Positions 33,235 to 42,019 of a stretch of DNA of 64,000 bases are shown in pieces. The notes beneath the pieces are model-generated. The model had not been told where the DNA came from and ran no database searches. It saw only the letters and a program-made list of their open reading frames with translations. The stretch is taken from positions 111,053-175,052 of the forward strand of contig NZ_BDBF01000013.1 in assembly GCF_001612845.1 (NCBI RefSeq). The letters run 5' to 3'. The translations under genes and the position numbers were made by a program. The stretch comes from Nocardia elegans NBRC 108235 (GTDB lineage Bacteria > Actinomycetota > Actinomycetes > Mycobacteriales > Mycobacteriaceae). The stretch's first letter is position 1. Each line of letters opens with the position of its first letter.

Positions 33235-33981
33235 TCAGGAGGCGGCCGGAGCAGGTGCGTTGAGGGTGTTGTACATCTGCACCGCGCTGGCGATACCGAC
33301 CGGCACGCCGAGGATGGCGGCGCCGATCAGCGGTCCCACGGTGGCACCGAGTCCGGCGCCGACCAGGCAGCCGGCCGCGCCGCTGCCGAGGAAGAACTCC
33401 GGCACCAGGGCGAAGCCGATCGTCGCGCCGAGCACGCAGCCGGTGATGCCGCCCACCGCGCCGCCGGCGAGGCTGCCGATACCGGTCGCCAGTCCGAACT
33501 GGGTGGCGGCCACGCTCAGGGCGGAGTTGAACTCGTCCTGGGTGTAGATCGGCTGGGCGGAGGTGACCGGTTGTTCGACGGCGGCCGACTGGGGCGCCGG
33601 CTGCTCGGCGGCCGCCTGCTGGGTCTCCGGCAGCGAGGCGGGTGCGGTGGCGGCCTGTTCGGCCTTGGGCGAGGTGGTCAGGGCGGTACCGGCGACGAGG
33701 GCGCCGTTGCCGTCCTTGACCTGGAACTGGGTGCCCACCGTGGTGAGCGAGCCCAGTCCGGTCTGAATGCTGACCGAGCCGTCCTGCGTGTTGCTGGTGT
33801 AGCGCACGCCCGGAAGGATGTCGGTGGTCAGTGTGAACGGGTCGGCGGCGATCGGTGCGCCGGCGGCGGGGGCCGCGGGCGTGCCGGTGGCGGCGTTGGC
33901 AGTGGTGGCGGTGGTTGCTACGGCACCGGTCACCATCAGAGCTATGGTCGCGCCGGAGACCAAACGGGTGGTCTTGTTCAT
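33235..33981 (-). CDS. Secreted protein with glycine-zipper C-terminal region
   Basis: 248 residues. Signal peptide NKTTRLVSGATIALMVTGAV with cleavage near TANA. A beta-rich segment (YTSNTQDGSVSIQTGLGSLT) and an Ala/Gln/Pro-rich linker follow. The last 90 residues are hydrophobic and rich in small residues: GIGSLAGGAVGGITGCVLGA, GAGLGATVGPLIGAAILGVP, with two cysteines. Such glycine zippers can insert into or oligomerise in an outer (mycolate) membrane. Nocardia encodes many similar proteins; function unknown. It stands alone. Confidence 0.8.
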   Translation of the reverse strand: MNKTTRLVSGATIALMVTGAVATTATTANAATGTPAAPAAGAPIAADPFTLTTDILPGVRYTSNTQDGSVSIQTGLGSLTTVGTQFQVKDGNGALVAGTALTTSPKAEQAATAPASLPETQQAAAEQPAPQSAAVEQPVTSAQPIYTQDEFNSALSVAATQFGLATGIGSLAGGAVGGITGCVLGATIGFALVPEFFLGSGAAGCLVGAGLGATVGPLIGAAILGVPVGIASAVQMYNTLNAPAPAAS

Positions 33982-34330
33982 CGGATCCTCATCGTGGTCG
34001 ATCGGATAAGGCGGCGAGCGATCGGGAATTCCAGGGGGAGAATTGCCGAATTATCCGCTGCCGGTGCGAAATCCGGATTATCCGGATCGCGCGAACTGAG
34101 ATTAACGAGTGCCAACCCGGCGTAAAGGTGCGACGCAGAAACGTTTACGGTTGAGAAATGTTGCTAACCAATCGGATACAGCTGCGTAATAAGCATTTAA
34201 CGTGAGAAGCCAATGGGCCGAGCATGTTCCGGACGCCGCTGCGACTATTCGACTATGTACGTACGCATTTAGTAGACGATCGCGCGTACCGGACAACCAC
34301 AGTAGCAACCTTCGAGCGATCCGAAAAAGC
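33982..34330. other. AT-richer intergenic region
   Basis: 349 bp upstream of the glycine-zipper gene and beyond the terminator of the next. It is noticeably poorer in GC than its flanks (for example GAAATGTTGCTAACCAATCGG near 34155). No coding sequence or hairpin of note was found; it should hold the promoter of the gene at 33981. Confidence 0.5.
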
Positions 34331-34364
34331 GCAGGGGCGAGACCGGTAGCGGTCTCGCCCCTGC
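34331..34364 (-). terminator. Intrinsic terminator with U-tract
   Basis: Arms GCAGGGGCGAGACC (34331-34344) and GGTCTCGCCCCTGC (34351-34364), 14-bp perfect stem, 6-nt loop. On the minus strand it is followed by GCTTTTTCGG, a proper U-tract, 17 bp past the stop of the gene at 34381. One of the few textbook intrinsic terminators here. Confidence 0.9.
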
Positions 34365-34380
34365 GTGGTCGAATTCCCGT

Positions 34381-35835
34381 TCAGCTCGGTGTGATCCGGA
34401 ACAGTCCGGTCGTGGTGCCCTGGTATTGCACGCGTCCCGGCGCGATAGTGCCGACCATCTGCAGGGTGTCGTGCACGGTGCTGGTGCCGATCAACCGGCT
34501 GGAATTCTCCGTGCCGGTTTCCGCGTCGATCACCACGAGGTGATAGGTGTCGATCACCGCTCCGGCGCTGCCGGTATCGATGCCGGCGATCTGATTCTTG
34601 CGGGCGACGGTGTAGATCTTGCCGTCCGCCAAAGAAAGCCGGGGGACCGCGGCGGATTTCACATCGCTGCTCCATTTCCGGGTACAGCCGTTACCGTCGG
34701 CATTCACGTCGACGCGGACCATGCCGCCGGTGAAATCGGCTTTGTCGGGTTCACTCGGACCGGCGTTGTCCGGCAGCGCCGGATACGGATAGCCGTAGGT
34801 GCTCGCCACGAAGACGCTGTTACCCGAGCCGATCGGCGAGTTCTCGGTGCCGTCCACCGCGGACACCGAGCAGACCGGGTGGCCGGTGCGGGTGTCGTAG
34901 ACGAGCAGATTCTCCTGCGGCACCGCGTTATCCGTGATCGCCAGATAATCGGTGCCGTCACGCGGGCCGAAGAAGGTCGGACTGGCCCCGCTGCCCCAGC
35001 TGAGCTGCCCGGGTTTGCGCGCCGGGCCGCGATCGTAGGGCTGGCGCCACACTTGGTGCGGAGCGCCCGAGGCGTCCGCGGTGAACAGATAGGTGGCGTG
35101 ATCGGTGGTGACGGCGGTGCCCTCCGGGGCGGTCGAGATGCTGTTGTCGACGTGCTCGCCGGGCAGTGTGATCGATTGCGCGGCACCGGTGTTCGGGTCG
35201 ACCGCGCCCACTGCGCCGTTGGCGGTGGCGAACCACACCCGGCCGTCGCGATCGGGCATCAGCGAGGCGACGCTGTCGCAGCCGTTCCCGCCGCAGTGGC
35301 CGGTCACGGCGGCGCCGAGGGGCGTCGAGGAGGCGATGGACAGCTTCCAGCCGTTGCCCTCCTTCGTATGCGCGACCCGTACCAGATTGTCGTCACCGTC
35401 GACCACGACCATGTGGTCGGCGTTGTCCAGATAGGCGTAGACCCCGCCGAGTAGTCCGCCCTTGGGCAGTGACAGCGAGGTGAGCGGCTGACCGTTGTTC
35501 GGGTCGAGCAGGAATATCTTGGGCGAACGGTCGGTGACGGTGGTGCACAACGCCTGCGGCATGCCGTCGGCGCCCTGCAGAATGGTCGGGCACGCGGCGG
35601 CCAGTTCCCGGAACTGTGCGTTCACCGCGCCGGTACCGACGCCCGGCAGGGGAGTGCTGTCGGAGGATTCCGCATCGCCGTGCATGGTGGCGGTGCCGAC
35701 CGGCCCGAGATACGGATCGACCGGAGGGGGTGGGCCGAACGCGGCGTTCGCGGTTCCCGCGCCGATGGTCAGTATCGCCGCCGCGGCGGCCGCGATCGAA
35801 GTGACCGCGCCCCCGGTAAAGCCCTTACGTCGCAC
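34381..35835 (-). CDS. Large secreted protein, probable beta-propeller
   Basis: 484 residues from GTG 35835, which has GAGGAG five bases upstream (GTG 35841 is too close to it). Signal peptide: RRKGFTGG, then a poly-Ala core, cleavage near TANAAF. The mature protein shows repeated blade-like strands: KIFLLDPNNGQPLTSLSLPK, MVVVDGDDNLVRVAH, GAVGAVDPNTGAAQSITLPG, LLVYDTRTGHPVCSVSAVDG, LVVIDAETGTENSS, as in PQQ-like or sorbosone-type propellers. Cysteine pairs (CGGNGC and others) suggest disulfides. Substrate unknown. Divergent from an IclR regulator over 71 bp containing repeated operator-like words. Confidence 0.8.
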   Translation of the reverse strand: MRRKGFTGGAVTSIAAAAAAILTIGAGTANAAFGPPPPVDPYLGPVGTATMHGDAESSDSTPLPGVGTGAVNAQFRELAAACPTILQGADGMPQALCTTVTDRSPKIFLLDPNNGQPLTSLSLPKGGLLGGVYAYLDNADHMVVVDGDDNLVRVAHTKEGNGWKLSIASSTPLGAAVTGHCGGNGCDSVASLMPDRDGRVWFATANGAVGAVDPNTGAAQSITLPGEHVDNSISTAPEGTAVTTDHATYLFTADASGAPHQVWRQPYDRGPARKPGQLSWGSGASPTFFGPRDGTDYLAITDNAVPQENLLVYDTRTGHPVCSVSAVDGTENSPIGSGNSVFVASTYGYPYPALPDNAGPSEPDKADFTGGMVRVDVNADGNGCTRKWSSDVKSAAVPRLSLADGKIYTVARKNQIAGIDTGSAGAVIDTYHLVVIDAETGTENSSRLIGTSTVHDTLQMVGTIAPGRVQYQGTTTGLFRITPS

Positions 35836-35852
35836 AAGCACTCCTCGATATG

Positions 35853-35887
35853 ATTATTCGTATCGAATGATTCAATTATTCGTATCG
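35853..35887. promoter_or_regulatory. Direct-repeat operator between secreted protein and IclR genes
   Basis: ATTATTCGTATCG occurs at 35853-35865 and 35875-35887, a spacing of 22 bp (two helical turns). The first copy extends into a palindrome ATTCG-TAT-CGAAT (35856-35868). Cooperative binding of the divergent IclR protein to one face of the DNA would explain the layout. Confidence 0.7.
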
Positions 35888-35906
35888 CGACAGGTTAGGA
35901 GACCCC

Positions 35907-36794
35907 GTGCCGACTGGCAACACCGGACGGGCCGAAAGCTCGCCCCCGACTCGGCGGGTGGTGTCGGTGGTGGAATTGCTCGTCGCGCACGACGGCGCGC
36001 TGACCTCGGCCGAAATCGCCGATACGCTGGGATTGAGCCGTTCCACGATGGGAGCGATCCTGGGCACCCTGGAAGAAACCGGTTGGGTGCGGCGGCTTCC
36101 CGATCTCGGCTACGAGCCCGGTCCGGCGTTGCTGGTGCTGGGCGGGCGGCTGCGGGATCGCCTGCGTGATCACGACCACCTCGAGGCGGAGCTGCGCCGG
36201 CTGGCCGAACGTGTGGGCTGCGGTGCCGCCCTCACGTCCATCGCGGGCAGCGAGGTGATCTTCGTCGCGGTGGCGGGCGGGCCCGGTCTGATCCCGGCCG
36301 GAATCGAGGCAGGCACCCGAATTCCCTTGCGCCCCCCGGCGGGCGCGGCCGTACTGGCCCACGCCGGCCTGCCCGCGCAACGCGCGTGGTTGCAGCAGGC
36401 GCCACCCGAGCGCCGGGCCGAATTCGAACAGGTGCTGGAAACCGTTCGCGCACTGGGATATTGCGCGTGGGGCCTGGACGCGGCCAGCCTGCCGACGCTG
36501 CGTGTGCTGGCCGAGGTGGTCGACCATCTGTCCGACCGTCCCGCGGACAAGGCGTTGCGTGAGCGGGTTCTGGCACTGCTGGCCACGATCGGCGGCGCGG
36601 CGCACAGCCGGGCCGATCTCGACAGCGATCGCGCACTGCCGATCAGCTATCTCGCGGTCCCGGTCCTCGACGGCGACCGGGTGGCGATGGAAGTCCAGAT
36701 CGGCCCGCTCAGTGCCGCGGTCGGCGCGGCCGAGCGCGCCGAGTATGTGCGCGAAACCGTCTCCGCCGCACGGAGAATCGCGGCGGCGGGCTAG
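35907..36794 (+). CDS. IclR-type transcriptional regulator
   Basis: 295 residues. N-terminal winged helix (RVVSVVELLVAHDGALTSAE, LGLSRSTMGAILGTLEETGW) and a C-terminal GAF-like effector domain (VGCGAALTSIAGSEVIFVAV, LRPPAGAAVLAHAGLP, ISYLAVPVLDGDRVAMEVQI). Only distantly like canonical IclR but the order is right. GTG 35907 follows TTAGGAGACCCC. The stop overlaps tail-to-tail with the mycolyltransferase-like gene by 4 bp. It is probably the regulator of the divergent secreted-protein gene. Confidence 0.87.
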   Translation: MPTGNTGRAESSPPTRRVVSVVELLVAHDGALTSAEIADTLGLSRSTMGAILGTLEETGWVRRLPDLGYEPGPALLVLGGRLRDRLRDHDHLEAELRRLAERVGCGAALTSIAGSEVIFVAVAGGPGLIPAGIEAGTRIPLRPPAGAAVLAHAGLPAQRAWLQQAPPERRAEFEQVLETVRALGYCAWGLDAASLPTLRVLAEVVDHLSDRPADKALRERVLALLATIGGAAHSRADLDSDRALPISYLAVPVLDGDRVAMEVQIGPLSAAVGAAERAEYVRETVSAARRIAAAG

Positions 36795-37837
36795 CGGTTC
36801 AGAGCCTGCTCGAACAGGGGCCAGGAGCGGTGTAGATCGTCCTGCCAGTACCCCCAGGAGTGGGTGCCGTTCGCGCGCAGGTCGAACGTCGCGGGAATGT
36901 TCAACTGCGTCAGCCGGTCTCGCAGCGCGATCGCGCAGTTGTGGGTGGCGGCCTCGAGCACCCCGCCGTAGACGAGCTGCTCGATGAGTTTGCGGTTGTT
37001 GCCGTGAATTCCGGGCCCGTCCGGATTGTCCAGGGGGCCGGGGATTCCGTTGCCGGTCGAGACGTAGATCGCCAGCCCGCGCAGCCGGTCCGCGTTCACG
37101 TACGGATCGTGGGCCGCCCACAGCGGATCGTTCGGCGCGCCCCACAGATTCAGCGGATCACCGCGCCACCGCAGCACCACACCGTCGACGAACGCCTGGC
37201 CCAGCGGATCGCTGGTGCGCGCGCAGCCGCTGTAGGACCCGACCGCCCGATACAGCTGCGGCGCGGCCAGGGCCAGCTGGAATACCGAGGTGCCGGCCAT
37301 GGAGATACCGGCCACCGCATTCGCTCCGGAGCCGTGGAAGGCCGAATCGATGATCGGCGGCAGCTCCGCGGTGAGGAAACTCGACCACTTCTGCCGGCCG
37401 AGTACGGGATCGTCGGCGCGCCAATCGGCGAAATAGCTGCCGTTGCCACCCATCGGCGTCACGACCGTGACCTGTTTGCCGCGGAAGAAATCGACGATAT
37501 CGGTCTGCTCGGGCCAGCTGCTGGCCTCCGAACCGCCGCTGGCGCCGTTGAGCAGATACAACACCGGCGCGGAAGCCGAACCGTCCGGCGCCCGAAGGAC
37601 TTTCACCTCGATCTCGCGGTTCATCGCCGCGGAGTGCACTCGCAGATTCAGCATGCCGTCGGCTTCCTGCTCGACTCCGAGCAGGTGGGCGCCGTCGGCG
37701 GCGGGCTCGGCGGCGGCGGTGAGCGCGGCGATGCTCACCGGGGCGGGCGGTGGATCGTCGGCCGCCGCGGGTGCCGCGCACAGCGCCGCGGTCAGCACCG
37801 ACGCCAGCAGGGCGGTGGGCAGTGAGCGGCGAATCAT
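36791..37837 (-). CDS. Antigen-85-like secreted esterase/mycolyltransferase, paralogue 3
   Basis: 348 residues from ATG 37837, which begins a signal peptide (RRSLPTALLASVLTAALCAA, cleavage near AAADD). Same architecture as the pair at 21-24 kb: LYLLNGASGGSEASSW, SYFADWRADDPVLGRQKW, nucleophile GISMAGTSVF, histidine in GTHSWGYWQDDLH. Divergence from the other two is greater in the N-terminal third. Divergent from the PapA-like gene over 249 bp, placing it beside the putative glycolipid locus. Confidence 0.87.
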   Translation of the reverse strand: MIRRSLPTALLASVLTAALCAAPAAADDPPPAPVSIAALTAAAEPAADGAHLLGVEQEADGMLNLRVHSAAMNREIEVKVLRAPDGSASAPVLYLLNGASGGSEASSWPEQTDIVDFFRGKQVTVVTPMGGNGSYFADWRADDPVLGRQKWSSFLTAELPPIIDSAFHGSGANAVAGISMAGTSVFQLALAAPQLYRAVGSYSGCARTSDPLGQAFVDGVVLRWRGDPLNLWGAPNDPLWAAHDPYVNADRLRGLAIYVSTGNGIPGPLDNPDGPGIHGNNRKLIEQLVYGGVLEAATHNCAIALRDRLTQLNIPATFDLRANGTHSWGYWQDDLHRSWPLFEQALNR

Positions 37838-38086
37838 CCGCCTACCTCTCTCGTTCCGGCGGGTCTGGACGGCGGTCAAGGTAGGCCCGCGAAGGTCGCG
37901 GTCGCAAGGTGTTGCGCCGACTGTTGGGACCGACGGCCTATCGGACTCGACCGGATCTGGGGAAGGTCACAAACTTCCACGGCGACGGTTGGCGGATCGG
38001 CGCGGGTGCCGTTGACTCGGTCCGCGTGATTCGGCGGCGCGGCCGGCGCCGGCGCGTCGTCACATCTGGACGAAACGAGGGTTTCC

Positions 38087-39511
38087 ATGGTCGGTTTCGG
38101 TTTCTTCGACGATTGGCATCCGCAGCCCGGCAGACTGATCGCCTGGGCACCCACGTCGCAGTCGCGTGCGGCGGTCCTGGCCGCCCCGGAGCACCCGGTC
38201 GGCCCGTCGTACCAGCAGCGCGAGTATCTGCGCGCGGCATATCGGCAGCGCGACAGCGGATCTCGCGCGTCCCGGCTGTGCATGATCGCCTTCGACTTTC
38301 CCAGCCCGCTGGAGCGCGACGCCATGACCCGCACGATCACCGCGTTCGCCCGCCGCCACGACACGTTCTGGAGCTGGTTCTCCTGCGAACCCGGTGAGCG
38401 GATCGCCCGCCACGTCGCCGACCCGGCCGATATCGACTTCGAGCCTCGTGACTACGGCGAGGTCACCGACAGCGACGCCGTCCGCGACCATGTGCAGCGC
38501 CACGCGCGCGACGTATTCGATTGGGACTGTTTCGGTTTCGGCGTCATCGACCGCGGCGACTCGTTCACCGTCTACGCGGCCGTGGACCACCTGCACACCG
38601 ACGGTGTGGGGCAGGCGTTGTCGTGCGTGGATCTGCTGCTGCTCTACGGCAACGAACTGTCCGGCGGACAGGTGCCCATCGCACCGGTCGACGGGCACCT
38701 CGCCTACTGTGCGCGGGAACTGAGCTACAACGCCGAGCTCACCACCGAATCCGCGCCGGTGCAGCGCTGGCTGGAGTTGCTGATCCGCCACGGCGGCGCG
38801 GTGCCGTCGTTCCCGATGGACCTCGGCGTGGCGCCGGGCGCGAGCGGATTCACCCGCGGCGCGCAGATCACCGTGCCGCTGTTCGAGGAGGCGGAGGCGC
38901 TGCGGTTCGAGCAGGTGTGCCAGGACTTCGGCGGGAAATTCCTCGGCGGTGTGTTCGCCGCGATCGCGCTCACCGAATACGAATTGACCGGCAGGGACAG
39001 GTATTTCGTGTTCACGCCGGTCAACACGCGCTCGACTCCGGGGGAGCAGGGGGCGATCGGCTGGTACACCAGTCTGGTGCCGGTCGCGGTGGCGGTGCGG
39101 CCGGACGAGACGTTCACCTCGCTGGTGGGCCGCGCCCAGACCCAGGCCGATGCGGCCAAGGAGCTGGCACAGGTGTGCGTGCACCGCGTGCTGGAGCTGG
39201 CCGCCGACGATCCGCGCATCCGCACCCGGCTCGGCTTCTCCGCGCCGATGGTCTCCTACGTGGATGTGCGGCGGATGGCGGGCGCGGAGATGTTCGACCG
39301 CATCAACGGCGGACTGTACGGCAACCGGGCCAGTTCCAGCGAGGTCTACCTGTGGATCAACCGCTTCCCCGACGTCACCCAGCTGAGCATGGTGTTCCCG
39401 GATACTCCGCGTGCGCACGAGGCCGTGGCGCACTATCTTTCGACGCTGACGAAACTGTGCCGCGATATCGCTCTGACCGGCACCGAACGGGTCGATGCCG
39501 CATTACTGTGA
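38087..39511 (+). CDS. Condensation-domain acyltransferase, PapA-like
   Basis: 474 residues, the length of polyketide-associated (Pap) acyltransferases and stand-alone condensation domains. The catalytic HHxxxDG motif appears as DHLHTDG (near residue 170), with the second histidine and the aspartate kept and the first histidine replaced by Asp; the structural counterpart is RGAQITVPLFEE and FTPVNTRSTPGEQG. Pap enzymes esterify trehalose, glycans or diols with long-chain acyl groups from CoA or carrier protein. GAGGG lies before ATG 38087. Its stop overlaps the GT39 start by four bases. Confidence 0.85.
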   Translation: MVGFGFFDDWHPQPGRLIAWAPTSQSRAAVLAAPEHPVGPSYQQREYLRAAYRQRDSGSRASRLCMIAFDFPSPLERDAMTRTITAFARRHDTFWSWFSCEPGERIARHVADPADIDFEPRDYGEVTDSDAVRDHVQRHARDVFDWDCFGFGVIDRGDSFTVYAAVDHLHTDGVGQALSCVDLLLLYGNELSGGQVPIAPVDGHLAYCARELSYNAELTTESAPVQRWLELLIRHGGAVPSFPMDLGVAPGASGFTRGAQITVPLFEEAEALRFEQVCQDFGGKFLGGVFAAIALTEYELTGRDRYFVFTPVNTRSTPGEQGAIGWYTSLVPVAVAVRPDETFTSLVGRAQTQADAAKELAQVCVHRVLELAADDPRIRTRLGFSAPMVSYVDVRRMAGAEMFDRINGGLYGNRASSSEVYLWINRFPDVTQLSMVFPDTPRAHEAVAHYLSTLTKLCRDIALTGTERVDAALL

Positions 39512-41076
39512 CCGAGCGCGCCCCGAGCCGTAGCGAGACCGCCTCGGCCGGAAACGGTTTCACCGATGCCGTCGCGCGTCGCGACATCTCTTCCGGCGCG
39601 GTATGGGTCGGCGTGGTCGCGGTGCTCACCGCGGCGATACTCGTGGCCCGGGCCGCGCGGTACGACTGGTTCGGCGACGAGTTGTACTTCGTCGCCGCCG
39701 GATATCATCCGGCCGCCGGATACGTCGATCAGGGACCGCTCGTTCCGCTGCTCGCGCGTGCCGCGCACGCTGTCGCGCCCGATTCCACGACCGTGCTTCG
39801 ACTGCCGGCCATTCTGGCCGGGGTGGCGGCGATCGTCGTCACCGCGGCGCTGGCGCGGGAGTTCGGCGGCGGCCGCGCCGCGCGGATTCTCGCCGCGATC
39901 GGATATGCCTGCTGCCCCTATGTGGTCACTCAGACCGCGTCGCTGTCGACATTCGCTCTCGACAGTACGGCCGTCGCCGTTCTCACCTGGCTGTCGGCGC
40001 GCTGGGTGCGGACCCGAGCGGACCGGTTGCTGCTGATCGCGGGAGTGGTCGCGGCGATCGATCTGCAGGTGAAACTGCTGTTGCCCGTCGTCGTGGCCGC
40101 CCTCGCCCTCGGCATCGCCTGCTGCGGACCGCGTGAGGTCGTGCGCCGGCCCGCGCTGTGGGCCGCCGCCGCCGTCGCGGCCGTGTCGGCGGCGCCCGCG
40201 CTGCTGTGGCAAGAGCGCCACGGCTGGCCGCAGCTGGCCATGGGGGCGGTGATCCGCGACGAGCAGCGTGCCGCGACGGGCGGCACGACCGGATTGCCGG
40301 TGCAGCTGGTGACTATGGCCGGAATGCTGGGTGTGGTGCTGATCGGCTGTGCCGCTTACGGTTTCGCGAGTCGCCGGTTGCGTGACCACCGCTTCCTGGC
40401 GGTTGCCACCTGCGTCGTGGTGCTGTTCGTGGCCGTCACCGGCGGGCGCCCCTACTACGTCGCCGGGCTGCTGCCGGTACTGTTCGCGGCGGGCGCCTGC
40501 GTGCTGGCCGAGCGGTTTCCGGTGCGATGGTCGCGAGCCACCGCGTTCACCGCCGCGACGGTGTCGATCGTCATCGCGCTCGCGGTGGTGCTGCTGTTGC
40601 CATCCGGCAGCCCGCCGCGACCGGTAACCACGCGTGCCGAATTGTCCACGCGCATGCGGGTTTCGGGGACTACGGGCTGGGACACCCTCGTCGCCGGCGC
40701 GTCGCTGGCCGTGGAACGAGCCGGTCCGGATCACGCCCGGACCGCGATACTGACCAGGACCTATTGGCAGGCCGCGGCGCTGGATCGTTTCGGGCCGCCC
40801 GGACTGCCGCCGGTCTACAGTCCCGATCGCGGTTTCGCGGAGTTCGGCCGCCCGCCACCCGGCACCACGACGATCATTTACGTCGATACCGACACCGCCG
40901 AAATGCGTTTGCGCCGAATGTTTTCCATCGTCGAGCCCCTTGTGCGCCTCGGCGATCCGCGCGGGTTCCCCGGTATCGACGCCCATGTGACCATCTGGCG
41001 GTGCGCCGAGCCGCGCGACACCTGGGCGCGGCTGTGGCCGGAGCTGACGACCGACATTCTGGACCCGGGTATCTGA
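39508..41076 (+). CDS. GT39/ArnT-type membrane glycosyltransferase
   Basis: 522 residues from GTG 39508 (GTGA overlap with the PapA-like stop). About 10-12 transmembrane helices and the GT-C signature acidic pair in the first outer loop, YDWFGDELYFVAAGYHP, followed by YVDQGPLVPLLARA. The C-terminal 150 residues are a soluble outer domain (YWQAAALDRFGPPGLPPVYS). GT39-type enzymes use polyprenyl-phosphate sugars at the outer membrane face. Second gene of the operon with PapA-like and GpgS-like proteins. Confidence 0.87.
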   Translation: MTERAPSRSETASAGNGFTDAVARRDISSGAVWVGVVAVLTAAILVARAARYDWFGDELYFVAAGYHPAAGYVDQGPLVPLLARAAHAVAPDSTTVLRLPAILAGVAAIVVTAALAREFGGGRAARILAAIGYACCPYVVTQTASLSTFALDSTAVAVLTWLSARWVRTRADRLLLIAGVVAAIDLQVKLLLPVVVAALALGIACCGPREVVRRPALWAAAAVAAVSAAPALLWQERHGWPQLAMGAVIRDEQRAATGGTTGLPVQLVTMAGMLGVVLIGCAAYGFASRRLRDHRFLAVATCVVVLFVAVTGGRPYYVAGLLPVLFAAGACVLAERFPVRWSRATAFTAATVSIVIALAVVLLLPSGSPPRPVTTRAELSTRMRVSGTTGWDTLVAGASLAVERAGPDHARTAILTRTYWQAAALDRFGPPGLPPVYSPDRGFAEFGRPPPGTTTIIYVDTDTAEMRLRRMFSIVEPLVRLGDPRGFPGIDAHVTIWRCAEPRDTWARLWPELTTDILDPGI

Positions 41077-41086
41077 GGAGATATCG

Positions 41087-42019
41087 ATGACCTATGCCGC
41101 ACCCGCCGCCGGAACCGCTTCTCCCGCACACGATGTCGGCGTGAACGACCTCATCCGGGCCAAAGGCGACCGGACCGTGTCGGTCGTGATCCCGGCCCTG
41201 AACGAGCGCGCCACCATCGCGGGAGTGATCGGTTCGATCCGGCATCTGATCGGCGGACTCGTCGACGAACTGGTCGTCGTGGACTCAGGCTCGACCGACG
41301 ACACCATCGCCCGCGCCCGTGCCGCGGGTGCGAGTGCGGTGTACACCCGCGAGGAGGCACTGCCGGGAGTGCCGGTGCGGGCCGGCAAGGGGGAGGTGCT
41401 GTGGCGGTCACTGGCGGTGACGACCGGCGATATCGTCGTATTCATCGATTCCGACCTGCACGATCCCGACCCGGGCTTCGTGCCCGCGTTGGTGGCGCCG
41501 TTGCTGAGAAATCCGGGCATTCAGCTGGTGAAAGGGTTCTATCGCCGGCCGCTCGGCGACAATCCGCACGGCGACACCGACGGCGGCGGGCGGGTGACCC
41601 AGCTGGTGGCCCGGCCGTTGCTGACCGCACTCGCTCCCGAGGTGGCCGATGTGCGGCAGCCGCTCGGCGGTGAATATGCCGCCACCCGCGCACTGCTCAC
41701 CGCGGTTCCGTTCGCGCCCGGTTACGGCGTCGAGATCGGCATCCTGCTCGACACCCTGCACCGCTACGGTCGCGCGGCGATCGACGAGGTCGATCTGGGG
41801 ATCCGGATTCATCGCAATCGGCCGACCCACGAACTGGCCGTGATGAGCCGTCAGATCATCGCGACCCTGCTCGCGCGCCTAGACATTCCCGATTCGGGGA
41901 TGGGGTTGACTCAGTTCCGGCCCGAGGCGTCGGGATGGCGGCGGGTGACGAGTCCGGTGTCGTCGGCCGAGCGTCCGCCGCTGGCCTCGCTGTTCACCAC
42001 CAACCCAGCAGGGGGCTGA
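41087..42019 (+). CDS. Glucosyl-3-phosphoglycerate-synthase-like GT2/GT81 glycosyltransferase
   Basis: 310 residues. GpgS hallmarks: SVVIPALNERATIAGVIGSI, VVVDSGSTDDTIARA, the PVRAGKGEVLWRSL nucleotide loop, metal-binding DSDLHDPDP, QPLGGEYAATRALLTAVPFA and RIHRNRPTHELAVMSRQII. GpgS adds glucose from UDP-glucose to 3-phosphoglycerate, the first step of methylglucose lipopolysaccharides. The operon context suggests this could be a second, pathway-specific copy using another acceptor. GAGGAGA precedes ATG 41087. Its last 26 bp overlap the convergent acyltransferase gene. Confidence 0.87.
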   Translation: MTYAAPAAGTASPAHDVGVNDLIRAKGDRTVSVVIPALNERATIAGVIGSIRHLIGGLVDELVVVDSGSTDDTIARARAAGASAVYTREEALPGVPVRAGKGEVLWRSLAVTTGDIVVFIDSDLHDPDPGFVPALVAPLLRNPGIQLVKGFYRRPLGDNPHGDTDGGGRVTQLVARPLLTALAPEVADVRQPLGGEYAATRALLTAVPFAPGYGVEIGILLDTLHRYGRAAIDEVDLGIRIHRNRPTHELAVMSRQIIATLLARLDIPDSGMGLTQFRPEASGWRRVTSPVSSAERPPLASLFTTNPAGG

